Assembly: GCA_027257055.1 (NCBI GenBank)
Contig: JAPVLO010000161.1
Location: 5,224,501 to 5,288,500 of the forward strand
DNA length: 64,000 nucleotides
From: Cephalopachus bancanus
Taxonomy: Eukaryota > Chordata > Mammalia > Primates > Tarsiidae
Direction: 5' to 3'
A program made the position numbers and the translations under genes. Below, piece by piece: positions 23,118 through 35,206 of this stretch (its first letter is position 1; each line of letters begins with the position of its first letter). The notes under the pieces were generated by a model. That model did not search any database, was not told the origin of the DNA, and saw only the letters and a list, made by a program, of their open reading frames with translations.

Positions 23118-23154
<37 letters not shown>
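22863..23154 (+). mobile_element. Alu with internal deletion and (AATC)n tail
   Basis: About 30 bp of the left arm is missing ('aagcctgtgagaggattgcc'). Its tail has become a (aatc)n repeat at about 23,115-23,154, which touches the following L1. Confidence 0.92.
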
Positions 23155-23876
23155 CATAAGACAACAACAGATGCTGGCGAAGATACAAAGGAACGCTTTT
23201 ACAATGTTGGTGGGAATGTAAACTAGTGCAACCTCTTTGGAAAACAGTGTGGTAATTTCTAAAAGAACTAGTAAATGACCTTCCATATGACCTAGCAATC
23301 CCCCTACTGGGAAAAACCCAGAGAAACTCAAATCATTCTACAAAAAAAGATACCTGAACACACATGTTTATTGCAGCACTATTCACAATAGCAAAAACAT
23401 GGAACCAACCATGCTGCCCATCAAAACCTGACTGTATTAAAAAAAAATGTGGTTTATATACACAATGGAATATTATGCAGTCATAAAGGACAAACATATG
23501 GACTTCACAGGAACTTGGATGTATTTAGAGTCTATCATATTCACTGATCTATCACAGAAACAAAAAACAGAGTACCACATGTTCTCACTCATAAGCGGAT
23601 CCTGAACATTTACCATAATACTGTAAGAAAGGGATTGGCAACAGCAGGATACTGCTGGGGTGAGGGGAGGGAGGGCAGACACACACATCAATAAGGATAC
23701 CTGATCTCAAATCAGGCAAAGTGGGGACCAAAGAGGGGCCCAAACTTTACCTGTACAATGACCGCTTGTATACCTAATACTGAATTGTACCCCACATCTT
23801 TAAAATAAAATTTAAAAAATAAATAAATTAATTAATTAAAAAATAAATAAATAAATCTCAAGATTGAAAATAATTT
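23155..23876 (+). mobile_element. 5'-truncated L1, lineage-type 3' end
   Basis: The order is the end of the L1 ORF2/3' UTR: 'tggtgggaatgtaaactagt', 'ttgcagcactattcacaata', 'gttctcactcataagcggat', then 'tgtatacctaatactgaatt' and an A-rich tail. No complete ORF is present. Confidence 0.85.
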
Positions 23877-23878
23877 AT

Positions 23879-24164
23879 CAGCCGAACTTGGTGGCTCAGC
23901 CTGTAATCCCGCGCCTTTGGGAGGCTGAGGTGAGTGGATTGCCTGAGCCCATGGGTTCGAGACCCGCCTGGGCAGCAAGACCTCATCTCTACAATAAATC
24001 AAATAAATCAGCCAGGCGTGGTAGCACATGCCTGTAATTCCGGCTAGTTGGAAGGCTGAGGCGGAAGGATCGCCGGAGCCCAGCAGGCCGAGACTGCAGT
24101 GGCCGGGAGCAGCCACTGCACTCCAGTCTGGGCGACAGAGTGAGACTCCAACTCAAAAAAAAAA
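23879..24164 (+). mobile_element. Alu, young, with 5-nt deletion
   Basis: It contains 'cctgggcagcaagacctc'. It is flanked by 'aaataatttatc' and 'aaagaatttatc'. Confidence 0.94.
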
Positions 24165-24645
24165 AGGAAAAGAATTTATCTTTGCTCTTTAGTTTTTTTC
24201 AATTGCTGACCCTCCCAAAAAACAAAATTAAACGTTCTCCCATGTTAAAATTTAATAATTAGGAGTTTAACAGACATTTAACAAAACAAGTCGTGAGAGA
24301 TGCCAAAATAAATGAAAGCTAGAGGTTCCATATGAAGTCTCATTTTAACATCCCAAATCTCTGCCAAGACTGGGACATATTTTGAAAACATCACTTCTAA
24401 CCAAATAGCACAAAAGTCCAAATGGCAAATGACAGCACTTTGCAGACTATGTGGTATAATTTCCAGTAATACACTAAATTATGCAATTATACACAGAAAG
24501 AGTAAGACGGATCTCTTGTCAAATTTATTTGATTTTTACCTGGGAAAGACAACTTAAGAATTTCCATGTTTATCAAAATAAACCTAAAGGAAAATTCAGT
24601 TTGCTAAAAACTCTATTTTTCCTCCATTTCCTCTTTTAAAGAAAG
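24165..24645. other. Intron 1: AT-rich, nothing recognised
   Basis: I see no repeat family, exon or RNA gene in this stretch. Confidence 0.5.
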
Positions 24646-25925
24646 GCCAAGGTCCCTTGCCCATTTTTCAAATGAATTTTTGGTTTACTTGCTACTGAGT
24701 TGTTGGAGCTCCTTATATATTTTGGGTATTAACCCTTTATCAGATATATGACTTGCAAATATTTTCTTCCAATTCCTAGGAGTTAAAAAATGGGCAAAGG
24801 ACCCTGATAGACATTTCTCAAAAGAAGACATATAAATGGCAACAGATGTATTTTAAAATGCTCTACATTGTTAATCATTAGGGAAATGCAGATTACAACT
24901 ACAATGAGATATTGTCCCATACCTGTCAGAAGGGCTTTTCTCAAAAAGAAAAAAGTGTTGGCAAGGACATGGGTAAAACGATACCCTAGCGCACTGTCGA
25001 TGGGAATGTAAATTAGTACAGCCACGATGGAAAACTGTATAGAAATTCCTCAAAACATTAAAAATAGAATTACCAGCCGGGCTTGGTGGCTCAGCCTGTA
25101 ATCCCACGCTTTGGGAGGCTGAGGTGAGTGGATTGCCTGAACCCGCGGGTTCGAGACCCGCCTGGGCAACTTGGCGAGACCTCATCTCTACAATAAATCA
25201 AAAAATTAGCCGGGTGTGGTAGCGCAAGCCTGTAGTTCCAGCTACTTGGAAGGCTGAGGCGGAAGGATCGCCGGAGTCCAGCAGGTCGAGGCTGCGGTGG
25301 CCGGGAGCAGCCACTGCACTCCAGTCTGGGCGATAGAGTGAGACTCCAACTCAAAAAAAAAAAAAAAAAATAGAATTACCACATGATCCAACAATCTCAA
25401 TTCTGGATATTTACTCAAAAGGATTGAAATCAGTTTGTTGAAATGTCTATGCCCCACATTCACTGTAGCACTACTCACAATAGCCAAGTTATGGAATCGA
25501 CCTAAGAGTCCATCAACAGATGAATGAATAAAGAAAATATGTTCGATATACACAAAAGGAATATTATACAGTCTTATAAAAGATTGAAGTTCTGTTACTT
25601 CCAACAACATGGACAGAACTGAACATTATGCTAAGTGCAAGAAGTCAGGCACTGGGAGACAAATACTCCATGTTCTCACTTATATGCAGAATCGAAAACA
25701 ATCAAACTCATAGAAGTGGAGAGCAGAATGGTGGTTACTGAGGTTGAGGGTGGCATGAATGGGGAGGAAATGGTCAAAGTGTACAAAATCTCAGTTACAC
25801 AAGAGGAATATATTTTTTCTTTTTTTGACTTCTACTGCACAGGGCTGTAAATCTAGTTAACAATACAGTATTGTGCATTTCAGAATTGCAAAGTTTTAAA
25901 ATTATAAAAATGTAATAAAGGCTAA
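24646..25925 (+). mobile_element. L1 3' end, partly inverted
   Basis: 24,646-24,780 is antisense L1 ('ccttatatattttgggtatt'). From 24,781 the sequence is sense L1 3' end ('aaatgggcaaaggaccctga', 'tatgcagaatcgaaaacaat'). This is the 5'-inversion arrangement typical of L1 integration. An Alu splits it. Confidence 0.8.
25075..25369 (+). mobile_element. Alu inside L1
   Basis: It is flanked by perfect 'aatagaattacca' repeats and interrupts the L1 3' end. It is the young type without the 5-nt deletion ('gggcaacttggcgagacc'). Confidence 0.96.
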
Positions 25926-26019
25926 GGTCAAAGCCAGTGAGATTCTAAGATTAGCCATAATGTTCCAGAGCAATTACATGGCATCCTGCGTGAATGGTTT
26001 CAAAAGTTGTTGTTGTTTT

Positions 26020-26298
26020 GAGTCTTGGTCTCATTCTATTGCCCAGGATAGACTGCAGTGGCACAATCATGGATCACTGCAACCTCTACCTCCTGGCCTC
26101 AGGTGATCCTCTCGCCTCAGCCTCCAGAGTAGCTGGGACTACAAACGTAGGCTACCACACCTGGCTAATTTATTTTTTTTGTAGAGACGAGGTCTTGCTA
26201 TCTTGCCCAGGCTGGTCTCAAACTCCCGGGTTCAAGCAATCCTCCCACCTCGCCCTCTCAAAGTTCTGGGATTAAGGCATGGGCCGCTGTGCCCAGCC
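26020..26298 (-). mobile_element. Alu (old, AluJ-like)
   Basis: This antisense copy is diverged, with 'tcttgcccaggctggtctca', and resembles general AluJ rather than the lineage-specific type. Confidence 0.9.
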
Positions 26299-27929
26299 CA
26301 AAGGTTCTTCAATACTGGGCAAGGGAAACAAACAACATGTCTGTGAAGTGGACTAGATGTCATTAAAAACACTGTGGAGATGACTAAACGGCTTGCCATT
26401 TACCCTTTGGCTACAGTCAAAGCTGCAGAGACCATACTGAAGCTGTGTTCCTGCAAACTAAACCAGGCACTGAAACAACTCACAGAACATCAAATGTAAT
26501 TTCCTGACTGTTGATACCAGACAAGAATGACAATCAGCAACCTTTTCACTGCCCTTAAAATAAGTTAAGCACTGCTTTATATCACAGGCGGCTTAATAAA
26601 ACAAGACAAACTCATCAAGTCAAAACAATTCTTTAGAACCCAGAAGTCTACAGAAGCTAGACTACATAGCATATGCTTCCTCCATCCTTTTTAGAAAAGC
26701 ATTTAACCCTTAACCAGCTGCCTCTGCCAATACTTCTAGGCACCTACTGCCCAGCTATCTAGCCTGGGTGCTCGTTCACCAACTGGTCCTAGTTTTTCAT
26801 TGCCCAGATAATTCTGAATCGCCCAAATCTTCCTGATCTTTCTAGGCTGGTCTCCAAGGTCACATCCCCGGTAGAGCTTTTCTGACCCTCACCATGACAA
26901 ACTCCTTAATACCTACAGCAATTCACTACTGCCACTTTTTCTAGCCGATTGCTTTCTCAGAGTGAGTGCTTGCAGGCCAAAACTGTATCTGCACTTTGTT
27001 TTCTCTCCCTTCCAGCTGCAGCTAGCCCAAGGAGAGGAGGTGCACTCAATCAGCAGGTGGTGATCTCCATACCCAGCCGCCAGCGCCAGGCTGTTTCAGT
27101 CCACCTCGGTAAGGCCACAGAAATTCTTCCAAGACCTTTACTACAAAGTCAACACACCACCACCACCTTCTCCGGGAGAGCAAATTCACTCGGAGTCCTG
27201 AAGCGTGCATCTGGTGCCCAACAGGTTTCTTTCCTTTCAGAATCCTTAGACGAAACGAGGACCTCTTGCCGGTTAAAGCACCGATGGAGCATTCTTCCAC
27301 AGACGGGGTACAGACGCTCAGACGCCAAGCTAACCAAAGGGGCAAACCAACGTCTCAGACATTCACCACCAGCCTTGGAGTCCTCCTTCCCGCTGCCTCC
27401 CGAGGCGGCTCACCTTGGAGGCAGGAAAGCAGCCGCTCAGGGAGAGTCACCACCTTTCCAAAGCAGGCTCCAAAGAAGCTCACCATTCATCACCCAGTCA
27501 GGGCTGTCATCGGCTAGCTGAGAACGAAACTCAGACACCAAACGCTTCCACAAAAGCCCCCTCACCAGCTGGCCAACAATTACGGCGTTCAGACACTCCG
27601 CAGCAACTCCGCGGGCCTGGTTGGATTCTTGATGGTGTCCATCAGGAGGACTGAGACTACAAGCCTCCAGGTTAACTTGCCACCACTCTTTGTGTCACTA
27701 AAACGTGGATCAAGACTTAGAACCCATCCCATTCTGGATAGTTTACCGAGCTTGCCACACAGATGACCGCTATGCCGTTCTCAGTTTCCGGACCTCCGGG
27801 CGTCTCTCCCACCACCTCCTTTCTGAGATGTGTCTCGTTCGCAAAGGGAGGAAAAAAGCAAACACCACCCAAAGCCAAAAATGGCAAACGACCAAAATGC
27901 TCCCTGTGCCAAATCAAATAATCCAGGCC
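26299..27929. other. Intron 1, promoter-proximal part: no repeat recognised
   Basis: This is moderately GC-rich sequence leading into the CpG island. A good minus-strand donor (AAG|GTGAGC) at 27,408-27,413 could belong to an alternative non-coding first exon. Plus-strand open frames here look like chance frames. Confidence 0.5.
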
Positions 27930-28560
27930 TCAGCTCCCTACGTGGGAAGTCCCGCCGTCGCGAGGGCGGGCGGGCAAAGCCCCGTGGAGGCGACCAGGCC
28001 GAGGTGGGCTCCGGCCGGGCGACCCCCACGGCAGCTGGGGAGGGGGCTGCCGCCCGGAGAGGGAGGAAGGGACCCGGCGGAAAGGCCGCTCCGGAGCAGC
28101 ACGCCCCCTCAATCCCCCACCCGCGCCCACCCACCCCGCCCGCGGACAGCCCCGGCGGCGCCCGCCTCAGCCCGCCCGCCCCGGCTCACCCCGCCCCGGC
28201 GGGCAGCGGCGCCACCCGGGCCCGGCCGGGCCAGCTGCTCGGCGGACGCCCGCGGCCGCGCTCGGCTCACTCGCGGCGGCGTGCGGCGGGCCCGGGGCCG
28301 CTCGGCACCATCCTCCCAGCCGCGCCGGCGGCGGCGTCCGGCTCCGCGGGGGCGACGCGAGGACCAGAGGCCGGCCGGGCTCCCGCCGCCGCAGCCCTGG
28401 CTCCGCTCGCGCTCCGGCAGCCGTGGTTTCCGGGTTAAAAAAAAAAAACAAAAAAAAAAACACGCCACCGCCAGCGATGCCGCGACCTCTGACACCCGGC
28501 GTCCGACGGCGGCACGGCTGGGACAAGATTCTTCGGACGCGGGCGGCGGAGACCACGCCT
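27930..28560 (-). promoter_or_regulatory. TMEM248: CpG island: TMEM248 promoter and non-coding exon 1 region
   Basis: This stretch is extremely GC- and CpG-rich and nearly repeat-free, in contrast to everything around it. It lies 5' of exon 2 on the coding strand, as expected for a broad TATA-less housekeeping promoter. Exon 1 must be non-coding because the ATG is in exon 2. I cannot fix the transcription start. Candidate minus-strand donors are GGG|GTGAGC near 28,186-28,191, GA|GTGAGC near 28,264-28,270 and, just outside the island, AAG|GTGAGC at 27,408-27,413. Confidence 0.85.
28427..28434 (-). promoter_or_regulatory. ETS-type site CCGGAA in the CpG island
   Basis: The minus strand reads ACCCGGAAACC here, the core recognised by ETS-family factors and common close to the start site of CpG-island promoters. 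It lies at the upstream side of the island next to an A-rich tract (28,437-28,460). Function is inferred from the motif only. Confidence 0.4.
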
Positions 28561-28571
28561 CCCGGTTAGGT

Positions 28572-28577
28572 CACGTG
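28572..28577. promoter_or_regulatory. E-box CACGTG upstream of TMEM248
   Basis: The palindrome CACGTG in the context GGTCACGTGTG sits at the outer edge of the CpG island. It fits USF/MYC/TFE-type bHLH-ZIP binding. Position relative to the gene is right for a proximal promoter element. Binding is inferred from the motif only. Confidence 0.4.
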
Positions 28578-28636
28578 TGTGTGGATTTGCATGGGATGTG
28601 CGGGGAGCGTCTGTGGAGCCGTGGGCGAGTCTGGGA

Positions 28637-28682
28637 GTTGTGTGCGTGCGTGTGTGCGTGCGTGCGTGCGTGCGTGCGTGTG

Positions 28683-28730
<48 letters not shown>
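28637..28730. repeat. (TGCG)n then (TG)n microsatellite
   Basis: This compound repeat has alternating TGCG/TG units at about 28,640-28,682 and pure TG at 28,685-28,730. It continues as degenerate TG-rich sequence to about 28,930. It lies just upstream of the TMEM248 CpG island. Confidence 0.96.
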
Positions 28731-28733
<3 letters not shown>

Positions 28734-28989
28734 GTGTACAAGGGTGTGTGCGGCGCACGTATGTGGATCCGTGTGACTTTATCGCCTGTTTGTATGTGGT
28801 GTGTGGTGTATAAAGGGTGTGAGAGTATGGGGTGTGTGTGCCTGTGTAGATGTGTATGGTGTGTGCACACATATGTTAGTGTATGCAGTGTGTGCATGCT
28901 CATGTGTGTGCTGTGTATCTGTTTCTGTGCTTGTGCATGAATCACTGCTGATAAAAGTGTAATTTTGTACAATCACATTATGAAATGAT

Positions 28990-29595
28990 TAGAATCATCC
29001 AATACACTTAGAGATACACATGTCCTCGCAAGAATATATCCTCAAGAAACACTGCACATGTGCACAAGTAGGCAAAATAATGATAGTAGCACTATATGTG
29101 GTAACTGAAAATTGGGCGGAGGGAGGAAGAACAGATGCCCATACCGTCAAATGTAAAGACAGACATTTTTACAAAATTATTAATGTATACTCAAATACAA
29201 AAGAGCACTGAAAAATTATTGAATACCGCTCACACAATTATGGGATCAATCTCAGGATATAATATTGGGGGGAAGCAAATCACAAAATGACATATTGCAG
29301 CATAATTTCATCATATAAAATTCCCAAACCTGCAAATCTAATCAACATATTGTTTAGAGATACACACATAATTGGTCAAACTGATGAAAAGCATGAGAGA
29401 AAGATGCGAAAACTTCATGTTAAGTGTTTGAGGAATGGAATGGGGGAGGAGCCCACAGGACCTTGAAGATCATGGGAGTGTTTTTTTTCTTCAAAAGGAT
29501 GGTGGGTACACGTTTATTGCATTTGATTATGTTTTATACATAACAAATATTTTATATGTACTAAAGATTTAATTTTAAAAATACATTATGATTCA
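28990..29595 (+). mobile_element. Old L1/HAL1-type 3' end
   Basis: 'gcaagaatatatcctcaaga', 'gatggtgggtacacgtttat' and the terminal AT-rich stretch have the composition and order of an ancient L1M/HAL1 3' end. It is diverged, so the assignment is tentative. Confidence 0.5.
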
Positions 29596-30139
29596 CCATT
29601 GAACTAGAACGTTATCAGGTGTGCAAAAGATGGTCTGTCACATACCAGTTAAAAGCAGTAAAAGCTGCTAAGTATCTTAAAATAGGTCAAATCTAGGTGA
29701 TATTGATGTGATGTGTCATTCTGAGTCATGAAGGAGAATGACTGTAGACCCCAAACATTCTTCTTTTGACAAAGCTATCTATTAAAAGCTTTCAGCTAGC
29801 TTTCAAAAGAAGCTGCTTAATTTCCAGTAGAAAGGAATTCAACCGAGGATAAAACTTACATCTTCAAGATCATACCCTCGATCTTAAAGTTACGAAAGCA
29901 CTCAAACTTATAAGTAGAGGCTTTGACAAGCATGCCAATGCAAGCTGTGGACAACTGCCATTGACCAACTCGTCATTTAAATGTCTATTTACAGTTTGAT
30001 GAATATGGATTAAACTTGAACTCTAAACATGAAGGGCAATGTGGTGGGTCATTGTGTCAGGATAAATATATCCTGTCATAAGTTAATAAAAAATAGTTTT
30101 GTCAATTTTATGCACCAAGGTCCAAGTAGAAATAAGCCT
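29596..30139. other. Intergenic, nothing recognised
   Basis: This is AT-rich sequence. I see no repeat family, exon or RNA gene. Confidence 0.5.
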
Positions 30140-30441
30140 TTTTTTTTTTTTTTTTTTGAGTTGGAGTCTCACTCTGTCGCCCAGACTGGAGTGCAGTGGC
30201 TGTTCCCGGCCACCGCAGCCTCGACCTGCTGGGCTCTGGCGATCCTTCCACCTCAGCCTTCCAAGTAGCTGGAACTACAGGCGCACTACTACGCCCAGGC
30301 TAATTGTTTTTTTTAATTTATTGTAGAGATGAGGTCTCGCCAAGTTGCCCAGTTGGGTCTCGAACCCACAGGCTCAGGCAATCCACTCACCTCAGCCTCC
30401 CAAAGGCGTGGGATTACAGGCTAAGCCACCGAGCCTGACTT
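30140..30441 (-). mobile_element. Alu, young type without the 5-nt deletion
   Basis: This antisense full-length copy has the long form 'tctcgccaagttgcccag'. Confidence 0.94.
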
Positions 30442-30689
30442 TTTAAAATTCCACTGTTTTCATGCATGTTTAATGTAATTTTTTCCAAAAAGCTATTATT
30501 GAGAATCAATGAACATCTTACACTTAATGAAATGTTAGAATCAATAAATATTTGTTAAATGAGTGAAGGAACAATTAACACTTCGTAAAAGAAGAAACAT
30601 GAATTCCAATAGACAGAAAAAAGATGCCATTGGTAATAAAAATAAAGGCCTCACTGACAGTAAGCAGATAGTTTCCTGAGAGCCGGACG

Positions 30690-30840
30690 GAGAGTGGGAG
30701 GCTCTGACTAGGGGTGAGATTTGGGATCTAATCCTGGTTCTGCTGTTCACTACCTATGTCACCATGAGTAAGTCACAAACACTCTGACCCTTATGTTCTT
30801 CATTCTTAAGGTAAGGATAATACCAACTCACTCAAGCTGG
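30690..30840 (+). mobile_element. MIR fragment
   Basis: 'ctaatcctggttctgctgtt' and 'ttcttaaggtaaggataata' match the MIR core layout. Confidence 0.7.
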
Positions 30841-30849
30841 TGAAAATCC

Positions 30850-31146
30850 CAGGCTGGTCAAGGTGGCTCAGCCTATAATCCCAGCACTTTGGGAGGCCGA
30901 GGTGAGAGGATTGCCTGAGCCTGGGGTTTCGAGACCAGCCTGGGCAACTTGGTGAGACCTCATCTCTACAATAAATCACAAAAAATTAGCCAGGTGTGGT
31001 GGCATGCATCTGTAGTTCCAGCTACTTGGAAGGCCAAAGTGGAAGGATTGCCTAAGCCCAGCAGGTCGAGGCTGCAGTGGCCGTGAGCGTGCCACTGCAC
31101 TCCAGCCTGGGTGACAGAGTGAGACTCCCAACTCAAAAGAAAAAAG
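30850..31146 (+). mobile_element. Alu
   Basis: This sense copy is flanked by 'gaaaatccc' and 'gaaaatcct'. It lies just left of the ERV-A LTR. Confidence 0.92.
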
Positions 31147-31219
31147 GAAAATCCTCCAAACACTCTGCAAACTGTAAGGCACTATCCAAAGATAAATTAT
31201 TGTGCTGTGAAGGCTAGCT

Positions 31220-31828
31220 CTGATAGAATTGGAACTAGCCTGAACAGTTTTGCTAAAATTCTGCAGGGCACTGACCCCTAGTCAAGGCATGACACATACT
31301 GATTAATAGATTAATAGTGTTGTTTTGTCACCATGGATTCAAGGAGTTTAGGAATGGTTTGTGTCAACCTTTTAGCATGATTGATTGATAAGTGAAACTA
31401 ATGATTTACCTGTGGTCTTAGGGAGACACCCCTTCCCAGAGGGCTTTGCTATTGATCAAGGCTGGTTGCATAGTAGGAATATGTCTATATGACTAGCAAA
31501 ATATTAAAAAAAAATAAAAACAGCATAGACTCCATTTTTAGTTCTTTGTTACAAGGTGTTCCATGTACATCTTGATGGTTCCTGATCCAAGAGAGAAATG
31601 GGTTTTGTCTCTTGACAGGAGGATAATAGAAGCTTGCACTTGGCTTTTCCAGACCTTTCACTATAAGACAGCCTTTGGCTGTGATATATATCCTTACTTT
31701 AATGTTGTTGCTATATTATATTTTTTTCTGTAATGAACTGTAGATTTATCATCAGTATTTGGGGTTCTGTAAGACTTCTTTAGCAACCAAACTCTGTTAA
31801 GCCCCATTTAACTGCCACCATTAGTGCA
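31220..31828 (+). mobile_element. ERV-A 5' LTR (left boundary uncertain)
   Basis: 31,545-31,828 aligns by eye with 42,925-43,202: 'ttccatg' then 'acatcttg(a/g)tggtt', 'gacagcctttggctgtgat', 'aactgtagatttat' and a shared 3' end at 'agtgca'. A primer binding site follows immediately. The copies differ at many positions, so the element is old. Confidence 0.7.
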
Positions 31829-31830
31829 TT

Positions 31831-31848
31831 TTGTGTCACAAGTGGGAT
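31831..31848 (+). other. ERV-A primer binding site, tRNA-Leu type
   Basis: TTGTGTCACAAGTGGGAT matches the complement of a tRNA-Leu 3' end at 16 of 18 positions by my comparison. It begins 2 nt after the LTR end. A leucine PBS is typical of ERVL (class III) elements. Confidence 0.7.
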
Positions 31849-32799
31849 TTATTGGAAAATCCCTGACTCATTCCTAACTAAAAATATGGGGAAGGAATTA
31901 TTTAGAAAGAAAAAAAAATGATTCTGATAAAAGGGATGAAAATTAACAAGCTACTCTCTTTCTGTTTTTTTGAAGTAGGACAGACTTGAAATCAGATATG
32001 AATAATAAAACTTCCCAGCAAAATCTGGAAATGAAAAAATCTGAACCTCAAGAGCCAGAGAAATGGATCAGAAAGGGACTACACATCAATGTCAGTTCAG
32101 CTAAAATTTCAGTTGCGTGGTTGCTGCTTTCAGCGGTAGGAAAGTGAAGGTAAGTTCAAAATCTCTTTGGGTCAAGCTATGCCCTCTCTGTTTCACTCTA
32201 TAATTTTTGATGACTCAGCTAAACAAAGACAGCACTTCAATGGGGCAAGATTAACAAGGGAGGGCAAGAAATCATGGAGATAAGCGGTTATTCAGTGAAG
32301 GCATTGAGATGTTTTGTAGATCATAACAGACGTGACCCTGATAAACCTTTGTTAAAATGGGTTCTGAGAATTTTAGAACAAAGAGTGGTGTCTCTGGCTT
32401 TGAACACTGCTGAACAGAAGGGGAATATTTGGACCCATGTCATGTCTGTTAGATGATTCATGAGGAAGCCCCTAGATTATGAGAATAGATAAACAGGAGG
32501 GTCCATCATACGTAGCTAGAGAAAAGCAATTTCATAGCTTATCCCTTGCTCTACATCTTGAAACTGCAGAAACACTACAGATACAGGCAATATTGGACCA
32601 TCTATATAATGATAGCACCAAGATCCCTAACAGGATGCCCTCATCCAGGCTATGACTGATGCTGCAATCAAAGGAGTCCCACCATCATGGGCATCATATG
32701 TGACTTAGCAATTGAGACCTCTCAAGAATGTGAAAGAGGCAGCTTCAAATCTTTCATCCTAGCTACTATGCATGGGATTTCAATTTTTTATTAAAAAAA

Positions 32800-33640
32800 A
32801 GGTTAGATGGTGCAACCACTTTAGAAAACAGCCTGGTGGTTTCTTAAAAAGTTAAACATAGAATTACCATCTGATCCCACAATTCCACTCCTAGAGACCC
32901 CAGAGAACCAGAAACATATGTCCAAACAAAAACTTGCACACGAATGTTCACAGCAGCGTCATAATAGCCAAAAAGTGGAAACAACACAAATGCTCATTTA
33001 CTGATGAATGAATAAACAAAACGTGATAAATCCATACAATGGAATATTATTCGACCTGTGAAAGGGAATAAAGAACTGATACATAGCTGGGCTCTGTGGC
33101 TCAGCCTGTAATCCCAGCGCTTTGGGAGGCCCAGGTGAGTGGATTGCCTGAACCCGCGGGTTGGAGACCCACCCAGGCAACTTGGCGAGACCTCCTCTCC
33201 ACAATAAATCAAAAAAATTAGCTGGGCGTGATAGCGCGTGCCTGTAGTTCCAGCTACTTGAAAGGCTGAGGTGGAAGGATCACTGAAGCCCAGCAGATTG
33301 AGACTGTGGTGGCTGGGAGTGTGCCACTGCACTCCAGTCTAGGCAACGGAGTATGACTCTAACTCAAAAAAAAAAAAGAACTGATACATGCTACAGCACG
33401 GATGGATGTTGAAAACCTCATACCAAGTGAAAGAAGCCAGTCACAAAAGGCCATGCTTATAGAATTGTATTTCTATGAAATGCCCAGAATAGACAAAAGT
33501 ATAGTAACAGAAAGTAGATTAGGTGATGCCTAGGGTGGGAGGTGATTGAGAAGTGATAAATAAAGGAGTTTTAATTGGGCTAATTGTGTGGTGAGTGAAT
33601 TATATCTAAACAAAGCCATTTTTTGAAAAGGTTAGGGCTT
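32800..33640 (+). mobile_element. L1 3' end in ERV-A
   Basis: 'gaattaccatctgatcccac', 'aaatgctcatttactgatga' and 'aatggaatattattcgacct' are the ordered landmarks of an L1 3' end. An Alu interrupts it. Confidence 0.8.
33087..33370 (+). mobile_element. Alu inside L1 inside ERV-A
   Basis: It is flanked by perfect 'aaagaactgatacat' repeats. Confidence 0.96.
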
Positions 33641-33711
33641 TACAAAAGAAAGAAAATCAAAGCAAAAAAGGGGGTAAAAATCTAAGCACTAATATTTAGA
33701 CAGTTTATTAA

Positions 33712-33975
<264 letters not shown>

Positions 33976-34600
33976 GACAATTAACATTTAAATGACACGC
34001 AAAAGGAGGAAACTGACAAAGGGCTACCAAAACCTTAACAGAATTTTGTAGGAATCTGGTGTTCTCACAACTGAGTCTCCTCCAACTTCCTAGGATATAA
34101 AATTCTAAGAGAAATTTCAGGAAGGAAACGGTTCCAGTGAGCCTGCACCATTATATGTCAAAATACCCACTCTTAACATTAGGCAGTAGTTCTTTGTCCC
34201 ATACTTGCAAATTTGCTTTAACATTCGGATGGTTTTAAAATTTTTTTAAAAAGTGACATTCCTTATCCAAAAAAAATCAAGGAATGGAGGAAGAAGATTG
34301 ACATGAAGGACAGGATCTCTTGATCTATCTCCCAGCAGGGTTGCCAAGGCCTTTTACAAATGAAATGGCCAAGGTTAAGAGGAAACTCTTTTAAGTTTAC
34401 CAGATACGGGAACACAGTGTATAGTACAGCCAAGGTCTGCTAATGAGCCCCTTAGAGGCAATGGAATTGATTCAGGGGCATATAGGTTTGCCACTGTGAA
34501 AAGGCTCAAAATTAAAGTCTGGTTAAAAGTTGGAATATATGATTTTAGAAAATATATAATGAACCCATAATGAGTATGGCTATAATGTCTGAATGGAAAT

Positions 34601-35206
34601 GTCTCCCCCTGCTGGGTAAAATGAAATGAGGACAGACATGTGCATCTTCGTCCAATTGGACACGCAAAACGGGAGCCTTTAGAGTTCCCTAGACCAATTT
34701 ATATAGTAAATTTGAAACAATATCAGAGACTTGAAGAGTAACAAGAAATTGTTGCCTTAATTAAGTAAACATTAGATGCAGGTTTATTAGCACCCACAAG
34801 CTCACCGGTAGGATACCCCAGTGAGCCAGCTGACAGATCATGGAGGCGCAACAAAACAACAGGGTACCAACAAAACAACACCCCCAATAACATCAGAAAT
34901 TCCCAATATGATGCAGACTATGCAACTTACACAGCAAATTAAAAGTGACTGGTATTCTACAATTGACCTGGCTAATCCATATTTCTCAATGTCAGTTGCT
35001 AGAGAGAGCAAATAATAATTTGCATGTATGTGATACAGTCTACAATATGCATGTACTGTATTTTTGAAAGATATTTGACCTCTCTTGTGTATCGCCACAA
35101 TCTGGTAAGGTGGGACTTCGTGCTAATACAACTGGACTTTGCTCTGATATGCTATAATGATGATGATATGATTATCTATGAGACTGTAGGTCAAGATAAA
35201 AACAAC
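34601..35206 (+). pseudogene. ERV-A reverse transcriptase, N-terminal part
   Basis: The plus strand encodes a frameshifted and stop-interrupted RT. Visible landmarks are TPPITSEIPN upstream of WYSTIDLANPYFS, the first catalytic-Asp motif of retroviral RT. Flanks on both sides fit class III (ERVL) pol. Stops and shifts are frequent, so there is no coding capacity. The remaining RT fingers and palm sequence continues after the Alu at 35,207. Confidence 0.8.

Noticed and set aside
23115..23154. (AATC)n tract considered as a CRISPR-like or satellite array
   Set aside because: It is a 4-bp microsatellite grown from an Alu A-tail. No spacers are present, and CRISPR arrays are not expected in a primate nuclear genome.
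27705..28940. 411-codon plus-strand open frame across the CpG island and TG repeat
   Set aside because: The translation is low-complexity (Pro/Arg/Ala-rich, then Cys-Val repeats) and arises from GC-rich promoter DNA and a microsatellite. Overlapping long frames on the other strand have the same cause.
34838..35098. 86-codon minus-strand frame over ERV-A RT
   Set aside because: The recognisable protein motif (WYSTIDLAN) is on the plus strand, so the minus frame is a shadow.
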